From Paramacrobiotus metropolitanus (lineage: Eukaryota > Tardigrada > Eutardigrada > Parachela > Macrobiotidae): a DNA stretch of 64,000 nt. The notes below the pieces were generated by a model that was given only the letters and a program-made list of their open reading frames with translations, searched no databases and was not told the origin of the DNA. The stretch lies in NCBI RefSeq assembly GCF_019649055.1, contig NW_026570304.1, positions 434,001 through 498,000 on the forward strand, given 5' to 3'. Positions 32,919 to 44,700 of the stretch are shown piece by piece. Positions within the stretch are counted from its first letter, which is position 1; each line of letters begins with the position of its first letter. The position numbers and the translations under genes are program-made.

Positions 32919-34982
32919 GCTGCGATCCGAAGTTAGTGTTGTCAGCCATGTTTGCGGAACGGCTAAACTACGTCAATTTTATGGGCGACAACAACGTTTT
33001 CCTGCATGGCCGCGTCATGGCCGTGTCGGAGAAGGGACTCTATATCGATCTGCTGTGCCCCAATCGTCGCCGCGAACTCATTCCTATTAACCGCGTCTTT
33101 CTATCCAGTCACTCAAAATTCAGCGAATGGAGCTATGACAGAGCATTGAGGCGGAAGGCCTGGACGATGCTCCCGGTGGAAGTGTTGCGCCGTGAAAATC
33201 CCGATGGAGCGTAGCGTTAATGGCCCGGGGACCTGATTAACGAAGAAGCGTCGGGATCAGCGGATCGGCTTGGGGGCTCTACGGTGGTGGTCGTGCAGGG
33301 GAAGGATGACAGCGGTGCCATCTGGACGGACATTCTTCCCAAACACCGCGTCCGTTTTCCCGTCTGGCCAGAAGATCGCGACGAAGAGCTGCAGAAATCG
33401 GTGGTGACTTCTGCTGCGGACTGGAGAAGAACGCTTTGTCAAACGCAGTATTCCACTGCAGTTCGAGTGGCGTGCACTATCTGCGGCACTGCTGTGGCAG
33501 GAATGGCTGAAAATGGGACTGCAGACGAAGCGGGGAATAGTTTGGCGACGTGAGAAACTGACCCAGGTGATCGGTATGGGTGTCGCGGATGGACAAGTGA
33601 GCTATATTGTGGAGTTGAACGGGCGGGATGTCGGCCTTGCGCAGCGGCAAGCGGAAGACGTGGCATAGGTACTACGATCGCGTAAATGTTTAAGACGCGG
33701 GCAGCGTACAGTTCTAAGAAAAGTTGCCATGAATATTACTGACTGCATCGTGCAGTAAATGCTAGTGTTAACATTAACTGAAATTTACTGGGTTAAGTGG
33801 GGACCGTATCTTTGCTAAGTTACACTGAAATTCTTGCAGAAGACTGCTGGGTCGTTGCACAAGACATTACTTGATCGACTCCCGGGCATTCTGAGTGCTG
33901 CGAGGCCTCCTGTTGAATGTCTGCATATCAGTGGAACGACTGATGAATCCCGTGTTCTGGGTGTGGATGAGGGGCAGCCGGTCCTTTCCCACCTGGACAT
34001 CCTGACACAGACTAAGCTGCGCGCGGTGTGGCCCGCGTGGAACGCTATTCTGGACTCACCGGCTCTAATGGCCAGCATCATCATCGAGAGAACCGCTGCC
34101 AGTCAACGTTTGCCGGATGTCTAGTACACCCTCACGGCACCCATCTTCAAGTGTCTCCGCTCCTCCACCAAGTACGTGATCATGCATGAACGCGAACACC
34201 CCATACAGACGCTGAATGTCCTTCGCTTGTTGGAAATGATTCACTACGTGGGACGAACCCGTCCCGGGATCTCTCTAACGGCGTTGTATCTGGTGGGTGT
34301 TGCGAGCTTGTCTGCCGAACCGAAATGCGGATTCTTGGAGCCGGGCGAGTGCGGGGTGCACCGTCTCGTCGACGGATTCGGGGAAACGGCTTCCTTCAAA
34401 GGGTTCTTGGATGATCTGATTGCGGCGTGCCGCGGTCTTCCGTGTATTGCCGTCTTTCTGGTCCGCTGCCAATTGTGTCTGCGCTACAACGGTGCAACGC
34501 AACTGCTGCTGAACCGCGACGTCCTCTTACAGCTGAATGTCGACTTCGACAATGTGCGTCTGCCGTTGACCGGGGATTTTGCGTCCACGCTGTGGAATGC
34601 GGTGGAGACGGCGCTGTCGGCACCCAGCAATGCCGAGATGCGAGCACTGTCAAAGTGGCTGAAGTTGTTCATTGCGGAGGAGCGGAGGAGAGCCACAGGA
34701 AGGCAGTTTGTAAAGTAAGGAAATCCTCTCATGTCAAAAACACCAGTACTCTTGGACATCATTCGGAAATAGATGGTTCTTTACAATATGGATGAATTTC
34801 TTATTCCAGCGCATTTCTTGTGTTTTAGGTCCTGTGCATTACGGAAACGGCTGATCCGCGTCCGTCGTGGCAGTAACGCGGGAGAAAGTGGTGCATAAAG
34901 GCAGAAAGCCTGCACTGCAAGAAACTGTCACGTATTGCCCTGCGCTTTCTAATGCTTCTGCAAGGGGCGTAGCTGCATTAAA
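32919..34982 (+). pseudogene. F3: F-box-like pseudogene
   Basis: All three exons of an F2-type gene are present with conserved splice sites: 32919 to about 33668, 33840-34714 and 34829-34982. It keeps the N-terminal module (LHGRVMAVSEKGLYIDLLC) and the F-box-like part (VLSHLDILTQTKLRAV), but a Trp codon has become TAG at 33212-33214 with TAA two codons later, the frame changes further on in exon 1, CAG has become TAG in exon 2 (near 34122), and exon 3 has stops where F2 reads LQYRG and HRLQLH. F2 at 45722-48011 is the closest relative in the window. The spread of lesions with intact splice sites indicates a once-functional duplicate, not a retrocopy. Confidence 0.88.
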
Positions 34983-35612
34983 CCTGTTGTGTGAAACGAT
35001 TCCTAGATTCTACAATCTACAGCGGTGTTAACTTATTTTTACAGTAGCGTTTCCCCATTAAAAGTGTAATAATTCTTGTCACTCTTCTAACAGGCTTTTC
35101 TTGGTTTATTACTGGGTTCTATTTGAAACGCTTTGATCGTTTGATATGGGACAGCTGATTGGTGTTTGCGACATACGTTGAATCTGAAATGAACAGCGTA
35201 ACCGCTACGAAGTTCCAGTATCTTCATCATACACTAACTCACCTGCATTTCCGATAGCTGCATCCATTTTAACAATATAAGTGCGCTCGTAACTTACAGG
35301 AAACTTTTCAGAATTGGCATCTCTCCTGTTTAAGCGTTTACGGTACATATATCTCTGAACTCATCACTCACAGAAGAAATATTGCCGACAAAAATGATAC
35401 TGCTGATAATGGAAGCTAAGGAGACAGCAAGTGTTCTGCTACTGTCACCGCTCTAAACGGACTTGTGCCTACAAACGCCGGAAGGACCTGGATTTGCTTG
35501 GTTCAAACTCCATCAGTGTCGTTTTATTGCGGGGTAATGCTGCTTGTGTTCAGGAAACGCTTTGTGTCGGTAGGAGGCTGGATGAAGTTTATGTGCTGAA
35601 ATAATGTAATGC
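34983..35612. other. No gene recognised
   Basis: Intergenic sequence between F3 and the retroelement fragment. The last part may hold decayed upstream retroelement sequence, which I could not confirm. Confidence 0.4.
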
Positions 35613-36257
35613 GTGACACATGTCTTGTGTTTGACCAGTGCTAGTTTGAACAAGCCAATAAAAGTAATATACTGTCCATGTGCCAAGTGCAATAAACCGG
35701 TTGATGTGTATGGCTACCACGGCTTATCCTGTTCCTTCTCTGCTGGGAGACACGCACGTCACGGCGGCTTAAACAGTATTGTGTGCAGATCGCTAGTGAC
35801 GGCTGGGATCCCGGCAAGACTGGAGCCCCGGGGGACGTTCCACACTTCGGATTGTCACCCTGATGGATGCACCACTTTTGCCTGGAAACGCGGAATGTGC
35901 CTTGCATGGGATGTGACCTGCGTGGACACTGTTGCGTTGTCCCACCGAAAATCTACGTCGGCCACCGCAGGCTCCGCTGCCGCGCAAGCCGAGAACAAGA
36001 AAGTGCGCTTGTAGGCGTATCTAAATGGCAGATACGTTTTCGTACCACTAGCCTTCGAAACACTTGGCCCATGGGGAAAGTCAGCTATCTTATTGGTGAA
36101 AGAAACCGGCAAGCGACTGCAACTTCATACGGGTGACCCTCGCTCTCATGAGTTCCTTCGTCAACGGCTGTCGCTGGAGATTCAGCGTAGTAACGCCGCT
36201 TCCGTACTCGGTACAATGGAGGGAGCAACAGCGTTAAACGAGATTTTATTACTGTGA
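35613..36257 (+). mobile_element. LINE-type reverse-transcriptase C-terminal fragment
   Basis: The frame matches, from memory of the family, the conserved C-terminal region found after the polymerase domain in many invertebrate non-LTR retroelement proteins: a CxxC-type start, then YGYHGLSCSFSAGRHARHGG, AGIPARLEP, PDGC, LAWDVTCVDTVALSH, and after a TAG at 36012-36014 in the same frame, RYVFVPLAFETLGPWG and LSLEIQRSNAASVLGTM to a TGA at 36255-36257. The single in-frame stop is the only clear lesion seen here. No fingers/palm catalytic motif is present upstream, so this is a 5'-truncated or eroded copy, as LINE insertions often are. Confidence 0.8.
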
Positions 36258-36764
36258 TTTACTGTTTTTGTTCTATGTTCGGTGTATCGTACCCGTATTT
36301 TATGAAATAAACAACCGATAATAGATGATATACTGTCCGAGTCAGTAAGCATTGGCTATGATTTTAATTTTGCGACGCTGATCGTCATGTTGTTGAAGTC
36401 TCGTTTCTTGCTTAGCTTTCTGTTACATTTTGCACCGAACCGAGTTCAACGCACAGCGATCATTAATGTTTGCAATAATAAAAACCTGCCTACCGACGAT
36501 CATCGAGAAAAAAAAATCCCACTTCGCAATTCACATCAGAAATGCCACAGAAAGATCTCGGAACTTAAGGGCTAGCCAAGGATAGCAACTGCGGACGAGA
36601 CCATTCCCCAACGTCACGCAGTCAAGAAAACGAAATGTACGTGTGCGGATCAAGAAACAGACGCAGGACTGAAAGTCAACTCCTGGTACGCGTGTGCATC
36701 AGCCCGGCTTGAAGACGAAGATGTGGTGTCATGGAGTTGAAGGGCTTGCGCTCCGCTTGCGGTG
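36258..36764. other. Intergenic, downstream of K4
   Basis: No gene seen. It holds the presumed 3' flank of K4 (minus strand). Confidence 0.45.
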
Positions 36765-39700
36765 TCATTGCTTCCCATTCCAATGCCGTCGCTTCCGCTT
36801 CCTCTCGTTCTCCCTTGGTCGCTTCATCTTCATGACAACACAAGCCATGCCAGATTTGCCCTCCGGCAGTCGGCAGTTCTTCGGAAGCAGCGTCCAGCTG
36901 TCCGTCTCATCATCATACACTTCGATGGTGCCATAACTGTCCCATTCCTCTACATCCCCTCCAATGACGTACAGCTTCCCGTCCAGGTAAGCGCATCCGG
37001 GACTAGAGCGACTCCTGATCAGATCCGCTGCAATAATATCAAATTGGGTTTCGGATAAACCTTAGTTTTAGTGCCAATCACAGTAGAAACAGTTCCACAT
37101 ATTACAGCGGAACGACACCAACCTTTCCTTATCCACTGACCACTGGCAGGGTTATACGCATCCACGCGCACAAACCGATTCACATTAGTGATACTACATC
37201 CACCTAAGGAATTCATCACAAAAACTGGGAATTAATATTCATTATTACTGTATAAAAAATTGCGCCTTATGATGTTCTGTCCATATGCTCGCCGTAGTAC
37301 GCTGCCTGTAAACGTACATGTGCCTTGAGTTCAACCGCTTCTATTACAAAACGGCAACCATTCATTTCATTATTAAAACCGAAACACGCAGAAGATTCTC
37401 AAAATTTTCCAAAACAATTATCCAATACGGTATTATTTCTTTTTAAAGGATCTGGTTCCTGTAATTTTATATTAACAGCCGCAATACTGTAATCATACGA
37501 AGTGTTCAAGTACAAATTATCCCCGCTCACGTACTACACGCGTACCGAAAACGAAAATCAGTCCGCCTGCTCCCACGCAGGCAACACAGCCGTCGATGTC
37601 AGCCGGCATGTCGAGCAGTCTCGTCCATGCATCTGCTTTTGGGTCGTACGAGAAAACCGGATTGTAAACTTCCGCGCTTTCCCCGCCGAACACGAACAAG
37701 CGACCGTCACAAGCCACCAATGCAAATCCCGCCAACTCAACCGGTAGCGGAGCGACTGCACTCCAGGTATCGCTTTGCGGGTCAAAGACTTCCACGGACG
37801 TCAACGAACTGAAGTCCATAGGTCCTTGGTTAAGAGCACAGCCACCGACGGCGTAAGTGCGACCATTCAGCACGGCAAGCGTTGTGTCCGTGCGCGGTGT
37901 CTGCATGGGAGCCAGCTCGCGCCACTCGTCAAAGAGATCCAAGTAGTGGCTGCCGCGTCGTACGGTTTTCATGCCTTTAAAATGGGAAATCAGAATGGAA
38001 GTGGTGTCCAGACATGCTGCGCTGCAGCCACCAGGCGGGATGTCCAGATCCTTCAGGGGCCACACGGCGGGCACCGATGGGCTGAAAACGAATGTGGTGC
38101 CTACATCCCTGTAGTCGTCGCAACCGCCCACGCAGAGGATCACTTCCTGCGCACCTGAAACCCACAACAAAATAACGAAACGCATCAGGTGGGAAGTGGA
38201 ATGCCAACAGGAGTCTACAGTTTATGAGCAAAAAGGACGAAGAATTTCCCATAATGATTTTGCAATTAAACAAGATCGTACACAATCAAATCGACGAGTA
38301 CACCACAATCAATCGGATCATCCACTGATTAAGCGAACTAAATTTCATGAGCCGGAAAATGCGCACCCTGACACGAGCATCGCATTCTAAATTCTGATGG
38401 GATTTTTAAACAGGTAGCGCTACAGAGTGGAGCTTTACGTACATTCCCTCTTGACCCGAGAAGCTTGACACGAGAAGAGAGATACTGGTTGATTTTTTAA
38501 CGTTTAAATTTCAAATCGAATGGAGTGTGACCCGAATGGCACTCTTTTAGTTTGATAGCTATTCCGTATTACAATACTGTAAATTCTGCATTCATTAATA
38601 CAGCCGCGTGGTGATTGGTCCTTACCGCACGAATGGCGTTTCACAGTGCTCTGCGCTTCCCCGGCGGGCACTCCGTTGGCATCCATTACGGACAGGTAAT
38701 CGTATCGATACTGTTCGCTGAGAAAGGGAACACGGACATTCTGTAGAACACTTGGCAGATGCGCCAGTCTCCCCGGATCATGGTCATGGTCCAACCAGCG
38801 CACCACCGCCTGCCATACTTGATCTTCGCTGAACACTTCTACTTCATCCGAGGCGATCAGCGCCGTCAGCTGCAAACAAACTGACTGTATGAATCCAAAT
38901 TGAAGCATTTCATCATTATAACTGGCTTGCTTGATCACTGCCGTATAAAAAATTATACTCGTAGTCGTGGAATAAGGCGCAACGCAAGTTTAAGGCAAAT
39001 AGTTTCGACCGCTTTCGAAATATGCATTCGAATAAATAATTTTAAATTAAAAGGATGCACTTTTAACATTCGTTTTTGACATTTTTTTCTGCAACGAAGG
39101 GAAATACTAAAAGTTATTACCTTATTGGCATTGCAAAAATTGTCCATTATACTTTGCTAAATCGACATTTAATTCGATTTCTCCTCTAACAGTTATTAGA
39201 TATTATTTAAAAACTTGATTTTCTACTTCAAAAAGTTTTAAATACTTGAAACCCGGTTTGGCTTTGCATTAACTCGAGTTGAACGCGTCTGAAGTGTTGA
39301 CCGTTTGTTAAACGGTGTCAGGAAGTGAAACTGTCACTTCCTGACACCCCACCAATGCACACGCAATGTTCTGAACCGTGTAAGACTATAGTCCGTTCTC
39401 AGTTACACCCAGCAGTCAGCACCTGTTGCGCGTCCATCTGCAGAAATTCCTGGCTCTGCGCCACGCGCACGAAGTGTGGAAGGATCAGTTCCAGAGCTGC
39501 GTTCGCCAGACGGTCGTTGTGGCACTGCGAAGCCAGAGCGTGGACGGCCAGGCAGTTGGACAGGCACAGGCGCTGCTCCACGTACTCCCAGCACAGTCGG
39601 ACCACTCGAGTCATCTGCAGGAACTGCGCCGCAATCACAATGGGCCCCACGTTGTCATCGCTCAGGTCCAGATCCAGGGTATACGCATACTGGATCAACC

Positions 39701-40175
39701 TGAAGGATCATTAAGCGATTACTTCACAATACACATTTTTGAAAGACGACCAGATAATATGATGCGAAATCTCGTGGTAGCATCAGCGCATCAATGAAGG
39801 AGCAAAACAGGTGTTTCATGCAGAGTGCAATGCTCGAACACTATACATCACACCTCTCGTTGCAGCATGTTTCTTTCCCTATGGTTTGTTACACAGTGCC
39901 ACTCACTCGTTCAACGTACGGCTGTCGATGTTCTGCAAGTGGTATTCAGGTTGTGAAGAGTCCTTCCAGTCCTGACAGAAAGCTGCCCGAAAGTACAGGC
40001 TGTGCGCGGTGAGAACATTGCGATGGCAGGGAATGCCCACCGCGGATTCCTCGCTGCCCAGCAGTACAACATCGCACAGGCTCCCCGTCAACTGCAGATC
40101 ACGTAGTTCGCGGAGAAACTCCACAGCCAGGCACTCGTGATGAGGCTGCTCGGGACGACTTTGGGGCTTCGACAT
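36765..40175 (-). CDS. K4: intact BTB-BACK-Kelch protein, 580 aa
   Basis: Six exons join without a stop: 40175-39907, 39699-39423, 38869-38626, 38154-37546, 37203-37123 and 37027-36765 (1743 nt). The start at MSKPQSRPEQPHH parallels those of K2 and K3; an upstream in-frame ATG exists but gives an unusual extension. Exons 1-2 encode the BTB domain (SLCDVVLLGSEES, CHRNVLTAHSLYFRAAF), exons 2-3 the BACK domain (LSNCLAVHALASQ, EDQVWQAVVRWLDHD), exons 4-6 six Kelch repeats with GG pairs and spaced Tyr/Trp (ILCVGG, LFVFGG, LYVIGG, DSWTLLP). Such proteins recruit substrates to CUL3 ubiquitin ligases in the cytoplasm or nucleus. Unlike K1-K3, it ends in a basic tail (RPRENERKRKRRHWNGKQ) resembling a nuclear localisation signal. 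The substrate is unknown. Confidence 0.88.
39314..39348. repeat. Perfect 15-bp inverted repeat in K4 intron 2
   Basis: GGTGTCAGGAAGTGA (39314-39328) and its exact complement (39334-39348) are separated by 5 nt, forming a tight hairpin inside the intron between K4 exons 2 and 3. Confidence 0.85.
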
Positions 40176-41112
40176 AATACTGAGGACGACACGGGGTGGT
40201 CCAAACAACGATAATGGATAGGAGGCGTTCAGGGACAAATCGCAAACAGTTCTTAGCTGCAACTGCAGCTCTTCGTCGACGAGAGCGACGCGATGACGAC
40301 GACGCGTCGTAATTCTAGTTATTCCAGTAAAGTGTACTCGTACACAAAATACAGTACGTAACTGCACTGAGTACCATTTACGTGCTGCAGCTGCGCTGCG
40401 ATAAAGAAGTGCTACAGCCGCACATGTGTGGCGGTGTCTGCACTTATTTCGCTGTAGTGGCTCGCGTGGTGTGTCTTTAGTGCTTTCGTCATCGGTTGTT
40501 TATAACGCAGAAAATTTAAAAACGCGTGAACCGATTTTAGAAATTTCAGGTTCTCTGGAAAGAGCAAACTTTCCTGAATTTACATTCAGGCAGAAACGTC
40601 CGGCTGCGAATTTACAGTCAGGCAAGGTCGAAAAAGCAGAAAAAACTGAGTTCCCACTTCTGCTGGTTGCAGCGTCAAGAATTACGCGCAAACTGGCGCA
40701 CGGTAAGTCGGTAAATACTGTAAGCAAACAGACTGTACATGCCGGTCAAAGGAATTCTTCATGGGGGATGGGAACATACCCGGAAGTAAAACTGCACGCC
40801 GGGAGCATCGTTATTTTTATGAGCAAAGTAGCCAAAGAAATACCGAATTTTATTTTTCAATATTTCCTTCGAGTATAGTTTTTATTTTTATTTAGCGGTT
40901 AACAACTGTACTGTACAGTGTGCATACACTACGTAACCCTGCATTTTTGTTTTTATGAAAGTCTTTTCAGTACAGTACATTAAGAATGAGCGGTACGGTA
41001 CTGTATGCCGTCATTGCTGTGTAAGTGAATTGTACAGCGTACCGCTTACTTGCGTTGCGGGTCTAGCTTTAAAGTGCAATCTTGTACTTGTAGCTAGTAC
41101 TGTACTGAGTAC
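40176..41112. other. Intergenic between divergent K4 and K5
   Basis: Presumed K4 promoter region. A 150-codon plus-strand frame (40426-40878) has no recognisable motif and is not called. GTAC-containing strings are dense near 40900-41110. Confidence 0.4.
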
Positions 41113-41286
41113 AGTACTGTAGCGGCTCGATCAAGTGGCACCACAGAGTTGGTGTACGGGAAAACCGCACACACGCAGCGTGTGCATGCTCATGCGCTTT
41201 GCAAGCACGAGTAATGCACACTTTGCAAGTGCTGATTTCCCGTACACAGACTCTGTGGTGCCACTTGATCGAGCCGCTACAGTACT
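41113..41286. mobile_element. 174-bp inverted-repeat element (MITE-like)
   Basis: The arms run from AGTACTGTAGCGGCTCGATC inward for about 48 bp and are near-perfect reverse complements (GAGTTGG on the left against the complement of GAGTCTG on the right). The core of about 75 bp is non-coding. AGTACT stands at both outer ends; being a palindrome it could be either part of the arms or a 6-bp target duplication. Confidence 0.8.
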
Positions 41287-41414
41287 AGGCTACCAGCTAC
41301 AAGTACATTGTAAATTTGTACGTAAGTAGTGCGTACGTACAGACGGTACGAGTACAGTCGATAGCAGCTTCATTTTCGTTACCAGTGAGTAGTTATTGCA
41401 CTACTCCTTTTTAT

Positions 41415-41747
41415 TCTTTACAGTTTCTCGACCATCTAGTGTCATCCTCAGTCCGCTGTCGCAGTCCAGCAGTTGTGCCGACCAGCCTTCTGACGTGCGC
41501 CTGGCTCTGAAGTTTCTCCGCGAACTACGTGATCTTTAGTTGAAGGGGAGCTTGTGCGGTGTTGTTCTGCAGCGAGGATTCGGCGGTGGGCATTCCCGGC
41601 CATCGCAATGTTATCACCGCCCACAGCCTGTACTTTCGGGCCGTCTTCTGTCAGGGCTGGCAAGACTCCACACAACCGAAATTCCGGCTGCAGAACATCG
41701 ACACTCGTACGCTGGATGGCCATTACCAGTTAAATATAATTCTATAA
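41415..41747 (+). pseudogene. K5: BTB exon fragment related to K4
   Basis: The sequence matches K4 exon 1: FLRELRDL, then TAG, LKGSLCGVVL, a frame change, then SEDSAVGIPGHRNVITAHS, YFRAVFCQGWQDS and LQNIDTRTL. The donor after RTL is lost, and no BACK or Kelch exon follows. Because it carries K4-specific residues (SAVGIP, TAHSLYFRA), it derives from a K4-type gene. It lies divergently from K4, with the 174-bp inverted-repeat element between them. Confidence 0.85.
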
Positions 41748-41749
41748 CA

Positions 41750-44700
41750 AATTCGTCGTCCTCTCTGAGGCTTGCTCGGCAATGCTTGCAAATCACGCGG
41801 TCGCGACAGGACATCACACTGGAATAGAGTCCCACAGTATCGTTACAATAAGCCACCAACCTGCGAAAAAAGCTGCCATCCACATGTAGGAAGTGTCGCC
41901 ATCATCTTTACATTCAGTTTACACTTTACAGTACATATGCTTTCTACAATTTCTTAGGTTATTCTACAATTTGCTTGACATTCTCCAGCGCATAACCGGC
42001 GAGCGTGCAGCTCCTAATTATCATAACTTCACGAACAAAAATGCATTCAACCAAAACTGATTAAAACTACCGGTACCCAAAACTTCTAGGCGAACTTTAT
42101 ATTTGTTTCATCGTATGTAAGGAATATTTCCGGTACGCAAACTACTACAGCTGTATCATGCGGTAACTGTATTTATGAAGATGCTTTTCTGTAATGCAAC
42201 AACAGCAGATTAAAGGTTCCATCGCTGGAAACCGATAACTGAATATCGTAAACAAATAATGTTACCGGTGAAATGCGAGGCAAGTTGGCTTGCATGCCAA
42301 CTGCCTAAGAGAACAAACAGGAGATGGAATTTAAAACGCAACGGTGTTTGTACGTTGTTTGTACGCAACGTTGTTTGTTGGCCAAAGACCGCCGGGTTCG
42401 AAGTGGAAACTCGTCATACGGAGCAACAGCGTGGCGTGCTCAATCCCCGACGTGGAGTCAGTGAGCAGAGGTAGCGGGGTGGAACTCCTTCGCCTGACCG
42501 CTCCACAAAAATTATTCGGCATTGATCGGACCATGGAACAGGCGAAACTCAGGGTGAGATATTCGTAAGAGCAGGCTGAGCAGCCGGATCAAACGACAGT
42601 TCATCCGCCTTGGCAGCGCACTTACGTTTTTAATTACTGCATTTTCCATCAGGGATTATGTAATAATTTGAATACGCTTCTGTAATTGAAGGTTACAATT
42701 ACTATGCTGAAAAAAAAGGTAAAATCATTACTCACAGAACCAAATATCCGATTGTTAATTTTTTGGATATTAAAATTCTGGATGGGAGACTCATGCACAT
42801 TATTCGATGCATTTGTTGATAAGAAAATTAATTTGAAAAAAAGTTTGACGTCAAGTTTTCTATCAAATGCAAAACATAAGAAAAATGCAAAAGCGTAATA
42901 ACGAAACTGACAACTTATTTAACCGAAATCCTGTGCTAATTGATATGACATTATTTTTGTATGCACATTACCGCAAATGGTTCTGCAATAGCCCACACAC
43001 TACGCCCGTCGCCCACCAACTTGCAACGCATCCGCAAACCACATGACCGTTAAATAAATCGAATACTCACAAGAAAGCTGCGGCGAAAAATAATGCATAT
43101 TTAAATTTTTTTAATATTATCACATGTAAACGAACGCTGGCACTTACTGACCGGCGATGCGAATGGCGGTCCGATTGTAGACTTCGGTGCCAAATCTGCG
43201 TACTTTTACTTTACATCTGGTGCTTTCTTGCAAAGTTAATTGAAATTATTGAAATTCAAAAATTATTTTCTGTACTAAAATTTCGTCAGCGTAAATAGAA
43301 AAAACGAGAAGTTTAAAAATATGGAAATTCGTTCGAACGCTCGTAAAGGTCGCTTAATTTTCTTCGGCTGAAATGGAATAAAGAAAGACCGGCAAGTGCT
43401 TCTAAAGTTTGTTACTTGTTACGAAGAAACTACGATTAAAACAAGTAAAAATATAAGCCTAATAATAGTTGACATATTTATTCTTGTAATGATAAGACAC
43501 AAAAATTTGAGATGTCAAAAATTTGATATTTCTGCAATATTTACTGTACTCTGTGTGTTTGGTATCTACTCGACCGAAACGAAGAGAAGGTCCTCTATGT
43601 TAGAGAATACGGGATTTTTGTCGGCCACGTCCTTCACGCAGAAAACTTAAAAAAAACTTGTTCAAAATTTGTTAAATTTATTTCGTTTTAAAAAATATGT
43701 ATTGTGAAATGTAATTTTTTAAAATATTTTTTTTTAAAAATCAATAATACTTTCCGGCGTCAATATATAGTATCTACTATGTGATAAATCCGGCTGCAAG
43801 CAAAGACTGATTCCAAAAATGGATTCAAAAAATATTAAATACCGTCTCAACTTGAATATTATCAGAGTTCTGCAAAACAACTGCTGAACATTTTCAAGCA
43901 ATAATGTGATAACACACCGGGAGCGTGATGGAAAACGTAGTACAGTGACCATAATTGGGTCTTAACAATCGAGAGCTGGCAGTTCGTTCCTCGGCAATTA
44001 AATCTCAAATTGAGGAAGCTGCATTTTTTACGCAGCATTGCACGAATGCTAATAAATGATCATAGTTTTTGCAGTAAAAAAGGGTAAAGATATGTCTTTT
44101 GCAAACATATCAGTGATTTGTCATTTTTGAATGTTTAAGTTTTAACTTACAAGTAGTGTACCGGCGCCTGCAATCATTGGTATCTTGGCGGATATTGCTC
44201 ATTAAAGTGTAATTTGTCATTAAATACAAGGGATAAAAATAGGCATTTAAATAAGTAGGCATTTAAAACAGAATTTTGTTTCAAAAGACACGTAAATCAG
44301 AAAAATTGCTTGTACAAACGGTCGCTTTTATCGGAATCTTCCGGGCGCTCAGTTATCTTGCTATGCGGCCGGAACATAGTGACCCGGAAATAGTCCTGAA
44401 GTTTGCGAATCAAATTCGCAACTTGTGAAAAACATCCGTATTGTTCTTGATTTTATTTACTCATCCCCTTTTGTGAATCTTACTTAACTGGTGTTCGTAG
44501 TGTGAAATAATCTGGGACTTACAGCCAATAAAAATTACCAGCAAAATTACAGATATCGTTTACACTCTAAACAGAATTTTCACGTTTAGCTGCTCCAGTG
44601 CGGTCTGCGAATGCGCAACAATGTGCATTTTCCTATTTATTTGTCATTACAGTACAGTAATATTAATTTTGTAAATACAGTGCAGCCCCAGCTGCAGAAA

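Noticed and set aside
36694-37058. Plus-strand frames over the K4 3' end
   Set aside because: They overlap K4 exon 6 in antisense; the minus-strand reading has the last Kelch repeat and a conserved acceptor.
39325-39797. Plus-strand frames of 123-129 codons
   Set aside because: Antisense to K4 exon 2 (BTB-BACK), which is conserved in four K copies at exactly 277 bp.
40426-40878. 150-codon plus-strand frame upstream of K4
   Set aside because: No recognisable domain, no second copy, and it lies in the promoter region of K4; open frame of this length can arise by chance.
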